DNA of 64,000 bases from JANSYL01 sp965229695 (GTDB lineage Bacteria > Pseudomonadota > Alphaproteobacteria > Rhodobacterales > Rhodobacteraceae). Made by a program: the position numbers and the translations under genes. Positions within the stretch are counted from its first letter, which is position 1. Each line of letters begins with the position of its first letter. Under the pieces are notes generated by a model, which was not told where the DNA came from, searched no databases, and saw only the letters and a list, made by a program, of their open reading frames with translations. The stretch covers positions 2,728,001 through 2,792,000 of the forward strand of contig OZ245921.1 of assembly GCA_965229695.1 (NCBI GenBank). The letters are read 5' to 3'. Below, piece after piece: positions 60,798-64,000 of this stretch.

Positions 60798-61274
60798 ATG
60801 TACGATTTACGGGATGAGACGCCCGATGACCGGTGGGAGGTCGAGGCGCTTTACGATTTATGCTTCGCGCCGGGGCGCGAGGCGCTTTCGAGCTATCGCC
60901 TGCGCGATGGCGTGCCGCCGGTGTCTGGGCTGTGCCTGGTGGCGCGGGATGAGGGCGGCATCTTGGCGGGCGCGATCCGGTTTTGGCCCGTGCGCGTGGG
61001 TGTGGCCGAGGCGCTGTTACTGGGACCAATTGCCGTGCATCCGACCCGTCAGGGCGAAGGGTTGGGTGGTTTGCTGATACGCGATGGTTTGGCCCGAGCC
61101 GAGGCTGCGCGCTGGCCGCGCGTGATGCTGGTGGGGGATGCGCCCTATTACGGAAAGTTTGGGTTCGAGCGCCTGATAGGCGTTGAGATGCCACCGCCAA
61201 CCAACCCCGAGCGCGTCCTGGGTCGGGGCGATTGGGCGGCGGTATCGGGGCGCGTGACGCCCTGGGCGCATTAG
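60798..61274 (+). CDS. GNAT family N-acetyltransferase (YhbS-like)
   Basis: 158-aa acetyltransferase. The acetyl-CoA motif is GPIAVHPTRQGEGLGGLLIRDGLARAE (R/Q-x-x-G-x-G/A pattern), followed by LVGDAPYYGKFGFER, as in YhbS-type proteins. No good RBS is seen upstream of the ATG at 60798. It is convergent with the DUF2269-like membrane gene, overlapping by 4 nt. Substrate unknown. Confidence 0.85.
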   Translation: MYDLRDETPDDRWEVEALYDLCFAPGREALSSYRLRDGVPPVSGLCLVARDEGGILAGAIRFWPVRVGVAEALLLGPIAVHPTRQGEGLGGLLIRDGLARAEAARWPRVMLVGDAPYYGKFGFERLIGVEMPPPTNPERVLGRGDWAAVSGRVTPWAH

Positions 61275-61771
61275 GCGGATAGCCTGCGCCTTTCGCCAAA
61301 CAAACGCGGTTTGAACGCGCCCAGGATCAGCTCCAACGCCAGGGGCAGGGCGTTGGACGCACCGATTAGCGCCTCGCGCCCCTCGAGCGCATGAAACGCA
61401 TCCCAGGCGGCGGGGTCGGTCTTGGCGGCCTCCGCCAGGCCGCGCAGTTCGGGCATCATCGGCACAAGGAAGACAAAGGCGTTGATGGTCAGAAATGCCA
61501 TCATCGCGAGTTTCACCTTGAACCAATTCGCGCGCAGGCCATAGCCGAACCAAAGCGTGGCGTCGCATAGGAGCTTGAGCGCCAAGCCCGGCAGGATCAG
61601 GATATAGGCACTGAGCTCCTTATAGGCATAGACCGTGGCGGCGGTGTCCGGGTAGGGGGAGCCGACCACCGCCCCAATCACGATATGGCTGGCGATGCCA
61701 CCTACGTAAAGAATGCCCGCGATTTCGTTGACGAAGTGCAGCGTCTTTGGCGCGGCCTGTGCCTCAGCCAT
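61271..61771 (-). CDS. Four-helix membrane protein (DUF2269-like), cytochrome b561 neighbour
   Basis: 166-aa inner-membrane protein with four predicted helices: FVNEIAGILYVGGIASHIVIGAVV, ELSAYILILPGLALKLL, FKVKLAMMAFLTINAFVFLV, and ALPLALELILGAF. The start at 61771 overlaps the cytochrome b561 gene by 8 nt, so it is coupled to it. Its pattern resembles the DUF2269 gene at 55.4 kb only loosely. It may be an accessory membrane subunit; function unknown. Confidence 0.6.
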   Translation of the reverse strand: MAEAQAAPKTLHFVNEIAGILYVGGIASHIVIGAVVGSPYPDTAATVYAYKELSAYILILPGLALKLLCDATLWFGYGLRANWFKVKLAMMAFLTINAFVFLVPMMPELRGLAEAAKTDPAAWDAFHALEGREALIGASNALPLALELILGAFKPRLFGERRRLSA

Positions 61772-62297
61772 TGCGGCGACCAAACCACATGCGGGACAAA
61801 AGCCCATCGCGGCGCACGAACTGGTGGTACAGCGCCGCCGCGACATGAGCCGCAATCAAGAGCCCCAGGATGGTCGCCAAAGCGCCGTGGGCCATGCGCG
61901 GCGGGAACACGAAGAAATCAGCGGGGAGCGGGTCGCCCGAGCCACCGAAGACAATCGCAGGCAGGCCCGCCATATTGGCGAGCGCGAGGCCCGAGGCGCA
62001 GAGCGCGATCACGGTTAGGTAAAACAGCCAATGCGCCGCGTGGGCGCCGCGATTGAGCAGTGCGTTACCGATATCGGCATGGGGCGGTTTCGCCGTGACC
62101 AACCGCACAACCAAGCGGATCAGCATCAAAGCCAAGATTGCGATGCCCGCGCCCATATGCATCCGCAGCGCGGTCAGCTTGAACGGATCGTCATTGGCGG
62201 TTTCGGACAGGACAAACCCGCCCATGAACAGCCCCATGATAATCATGATTGCCAGGAGCCAATGCAAAACGACAAGAGCGGGGTGGTAACGGGTCAT
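61764..62297 (-). CDS. Cytochrome b561-type membrane haem protein
   Basis: 177-aa cytochrome b/b561 family protein with four helices. Possible haem-ligand histidines are in LVVLHWLLA, RMHMGAGIAIL, AHAAHWLFY and AAHVAAALYHQF, the standard four positions. The start at 62297 has GAGG 5 nt upstream. It probably passes electrons between the quinone pool and a periplasmic or membrane partner. Divergent from marR with a 108-nt gap. Confidence 0.88.
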   Translation of the reverse strand: MTRYHPALVVLHWLLAIMIIMGLFMGGFVLSETANDDPFKLTALRMHMGAGIAILALMLIRLVVRLVTAKPPHADIGNALLNRGAHAAHWLFYLTVIALCASGLALANMAGLPAIVFGGSGDPLPADFFVFPPRMAHGALATILGLLIAAHVAAALYHQFVRRDGLLSRMWFGRRNG

Positions 62298-62405
62298 AAC
62301 AGCCTCATACGCGAAACAGGTGAGTCTGGCTTTCTGTATCATGCGTGTGCTATTGATGCAATCGCAACAGTAGCGCAAGCACCAAATACCAGCTAAGCCT
62401 ATGGC

Positions 62406-62867
62406 ATGGATGTCAAAACCAACACGCGTGAGGTACGGCAGGGCTCGGTTGGATGGATGATGAAACGTCTATCCTCTCGGCTGGATGCCCAAATGAATGC
62501 GCGGTTGCGCCCGCATGGGCTGGATCTGTCGAGTTTTGCGGTTTTGATGACGATCCTTGAGCACAACCCGATTGGCCAAGTGGGTGTGGCCGCGCAAATT
62601 CAGATCCCGGCTTACCAAGTCAGCCGCTCGGTCGATCAGTTGGAAAAGCTGGGCTTTGTTGAACGCCTGCCTGATCCGCACTCGCGCCGCTCGGTGATCT
62701 TACGTCCGACCGAGGCGGGGCGATCCCTGGCGCCGGTGCTTTATGGTATTGTGAAACGCGTGAACGCGCAGCTTCTGGGCCCGTTGAGCGAAGCCGAGCG
62801 CGATCAGATGGTCGATATGTTGCAGCGGATGCTGTTGGCAGAGCGCGCGTGGACGACCGAAGACTAA
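62406..62867 (+). CDS. MarR family transcriptional regulator
   Basis: 153-aa MarR protein. Winged HTH with LSSFAVLMTILEHNPIGQVGVAAQIQIPAYQVSRSVDQLEKLGFVERLPDPHSRRSVILRPTEAG, the wing and DxRxxxxxLT pattern being typical. It is divergent from the cytochrome b561 pair, so it may repress or sense for that pair. The ligand is unknown. Confidence 0.9.
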   Translation: MDVKTNTREVRQGSVGWMMKRLSSRLDAQMNARLRPHGLDLSSFAVLMTILEHNPIGQVGVAAQIQIPAYQVSRSVDQLEKLGFVERLPDPHSRRSVILRPTEAGRSLAPVLYGIVKRVNAQLLGPLSEAERDQMVDMLQRMLLAERAWTTED

Positions 62868-62876
62868 AGGGCCGGA

Positions 62877-64000
62877 CTAGCCTTGCCGTCGCAGCCACTC
62901 CATCACCGGCGCGCGCACAGATTGCGCGCCATCAGCGCGGGCTTCGTTGATCACGGCGCGCGCCTCGCGCAGGTCGACCCGGCGCAGAAGCGATTTGACC
63001 GGCCCGATCGAGGCCGGGCGCATCGACAGGCTGCGCAGGCCCATGGCGGCAAAACACACCGCTTCGATCGGGCGGCCTGCGTCTTCGCCACAGAAGCTTA
63101 GCGGTGTGTCAGCATCGCCGCAGCGGTGCACGATCTGTTCCAAAAAGGTCAGGAAAGACACGTTCAGCGTATCATAGCGCCGCCGCACACGTTCGTTTTC
63201 GCGGTCAGCGGCGAAGAAGAATTGCTTTAGGTCATTGCCGCCGATGGAGACAAAATCGGCAATCTCAAAGAATTGCCGCGGCGCAAAGGCCAGGCTGGGC
63301 GTTTCCAGCATCGCGCCGATTTCCAAGCTTTCGGGCAACTTATGGCCAAGTGCGGCCTCACGATCCATTTCGCGCAGCATGTGGTCGCGCGCGTTGGTGA
63401 ACTCGTCAAACTGGGCCACAAATGGGAACATGATCGACAAGGGCCGACCATTGGCCGCGCGGATCAGGGCCTGTAACTGCATCCGCATGACGCCGGGTTT
63501 GTCCAGACCGACGCGGATCGCCCGCCAACCGAGCGCCGGGTTCGGCTCATCCTGCGGTTTCATATAGGGCAGCACCTTGTCCGACCCGATATCAAGCGTG
63601 CGGAACACCACGCGCTTGCCGCCCGAGGCATCCATGACCCGCGCATAAAGCGCCGCCAACTCGCCCCGGCGCGGCACCTTGTTGCGGGTCAGAAATTGAA
63701 GCTCGGTCCGGAACAACCCAACACCTTCCGCGCCCGAGGAGGACAGGGAGGGCAGATCAGCCATCAGCCCTGCATTCATCTGCAGCGAGACCACCGTGCC
63801 GCAAAGCGTTTCGGCTTTCTTTTCGCGGATCGAGGCATAGCGTTCCTGCGCCGCCGCCTGCATCGCCAGCTTATCGCGAAAGGCGCTTGAAACCGTGTCT
63901 TCGGGGCGCAGATGCACGATGCCCTGATCGCCGTCGACCAAGATCGGATCGCCGTTCAGCGCCTCGGTTGTGATCCGCCCGGCATTGATCACCAGCGGAA
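62877..64000 (-). CDS. ptsP: Phosphoenolpyruvate-protein phosphotransferase PtsP (5' partial)
   Basis: C-terminal part of a PTS enzyme I; the frame runs through the window edge at 64000 and the first amino acids seen are LVINAGRITTEALNGDP, inside the swivelling domain. The PEP-binding barrel has GAEGVGLFRTEL, FRTLDIGSDKVLPYM, PNPALGWRAIRVGLD, EIGAMLETPSLAF, SIGGNDLKQFFFAADR, and SFCGEDAGRPIEAV. The late Cys in SFCGED fits the acid/base cysteine. The organisation fits PtsP (EI-Ntr) of alphaproteobacteria, where an N-terminal GAF domain would lie outside the window. Confidence 0.9.
   Translation of the reverse strand, partial: PLVINAGRITTEALNGDPILVDGDQGIVHLRPEDTVSSAFRDKLAMQAAAQERYASIREKKAETLCGTVVSLQMNAGLMADLPSLSSSGAEGVGLFRTELQFLTRNKVPRRGELAALYARVMDASGGKRVVFRTLDIGSDKVLPYMKPQDEPNPALGWRAIRVGLDKPGVMRMQLQALIRAANGRPLSIMFPFVAQFDEFTNARDHMLREMDREAALGHKLPESLEIGAMLETPSLAFAPRQFFEIADFVSIGGNDLKQFFFAADRENERVRRRYDTLNVSFLTFLEQIVHRCGDADTPLSFCGEDAGRPIEAVCFAAMGLRSLSMRPASIGPVKSLLRRVDLREARAVINEARADGAQSVRAPVMEWLRRQG

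Overview
The window looks like chromosomal DNA of an alphaproteobacterium, most likely a Rhodobacterales/Rhodobacteraceae (roseobacter-like) organism. The grounds are high GC, many carboxylate transporters (two TTT/TctCBA systems and one TRAP system), dimethylglycine-dehydrogenase-type flavoproteins, DUF1062, DUF2927 and LysE-type proteins, and housekeeping genes such as ptsP. This assignment is inferred from gene content; no rRNA or marker-gene search was possible.

Region 1 (1-13.8 kb): a partial 2-keto-3-deoxygalactonokinase, then two tripartite tricarboxylate transporter operons on the minus strand. The first (tctC-tctB-tctA) leads into a cytoplasmic-type sulfatase and a DsbA-fold isomerase, suggesting import and desulfation of an organosulfate. 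The second leads into an AtuA/DUF1446 protein and its DUF4387 partner, with a divergent IclR regulator and a truncated MmgE/PrpD gene beside it. A LysE exporter follows.

Region 2 (13.8-22.4 kb): a DUF1062 protein, then a catabolic block (TRAP DctPQM, an IclR regulator, a PEP-mutase/isocitrate-lyase-fold enzyme, a LigI-like amidohydrolase) flanked on both sides by decayed IS3-type transposase remnants. The TRAP promoter and the iclR/lyase intergenic region share an 18-of-24 matched motif, so this is probably one regulon.

Region 3 (22.4-34.4 kb): an 11-kb minus-strand operon with 4-nt overlaps between its first four genes: MttB-family methyltransferase, class III aminotransferase, two tandem DMGDH/GcvT flavoproteins, a ThDP enzyme and a TcuA-like flavoprotein, with a divergent LysR regulator. 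It looks like a complete route for demethylating and degrading an N-methylated compound. The substrate is unknown and no corrinoid protein is present.

Region 4 (34.4-46.6 kb): a GlxA-type regulator, DUF1272, a phosphatase-like protein, then a TetR-centred regulon. Seven sites with the core CTGAAA-N3-TTTCAG (four close, three degenerate) lie before an MDR oxidoreductase-RND pump operon, a HAD-fold protein that has lost its catalytic Asp residues, a small membrane protein/pentapeptide-repeat/patatin lipoprotein operon, and the tetR gene itself.

Region 5 (46.6-51.3 kb): an apparent foreign island between tetR and a tRNA-Leu(UAA) gene. It holds a primase-VapE helicase fusion and, downstream of it, nine tandem perfect 8-bp repeats next to an AT-rich stretch, plus related octamers in both orientations and two palindromes. 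It resembles a replication module (initiator plus iterons) without a visible integrase.

Region 6 (51.3-64 kb): core-like genes: a GNAT-like protein, apt, DUF2927, an alpha/beta hydrolase, LysE, DUF2269, an SDR/DoxX-like fusion, mtnP (whose adenine product apt can salvage), a SulP transporter, a flavin reductase, GNAT, a cytochrome b561 pair, MarR, and the C-terminal part of ptsP running off the window.
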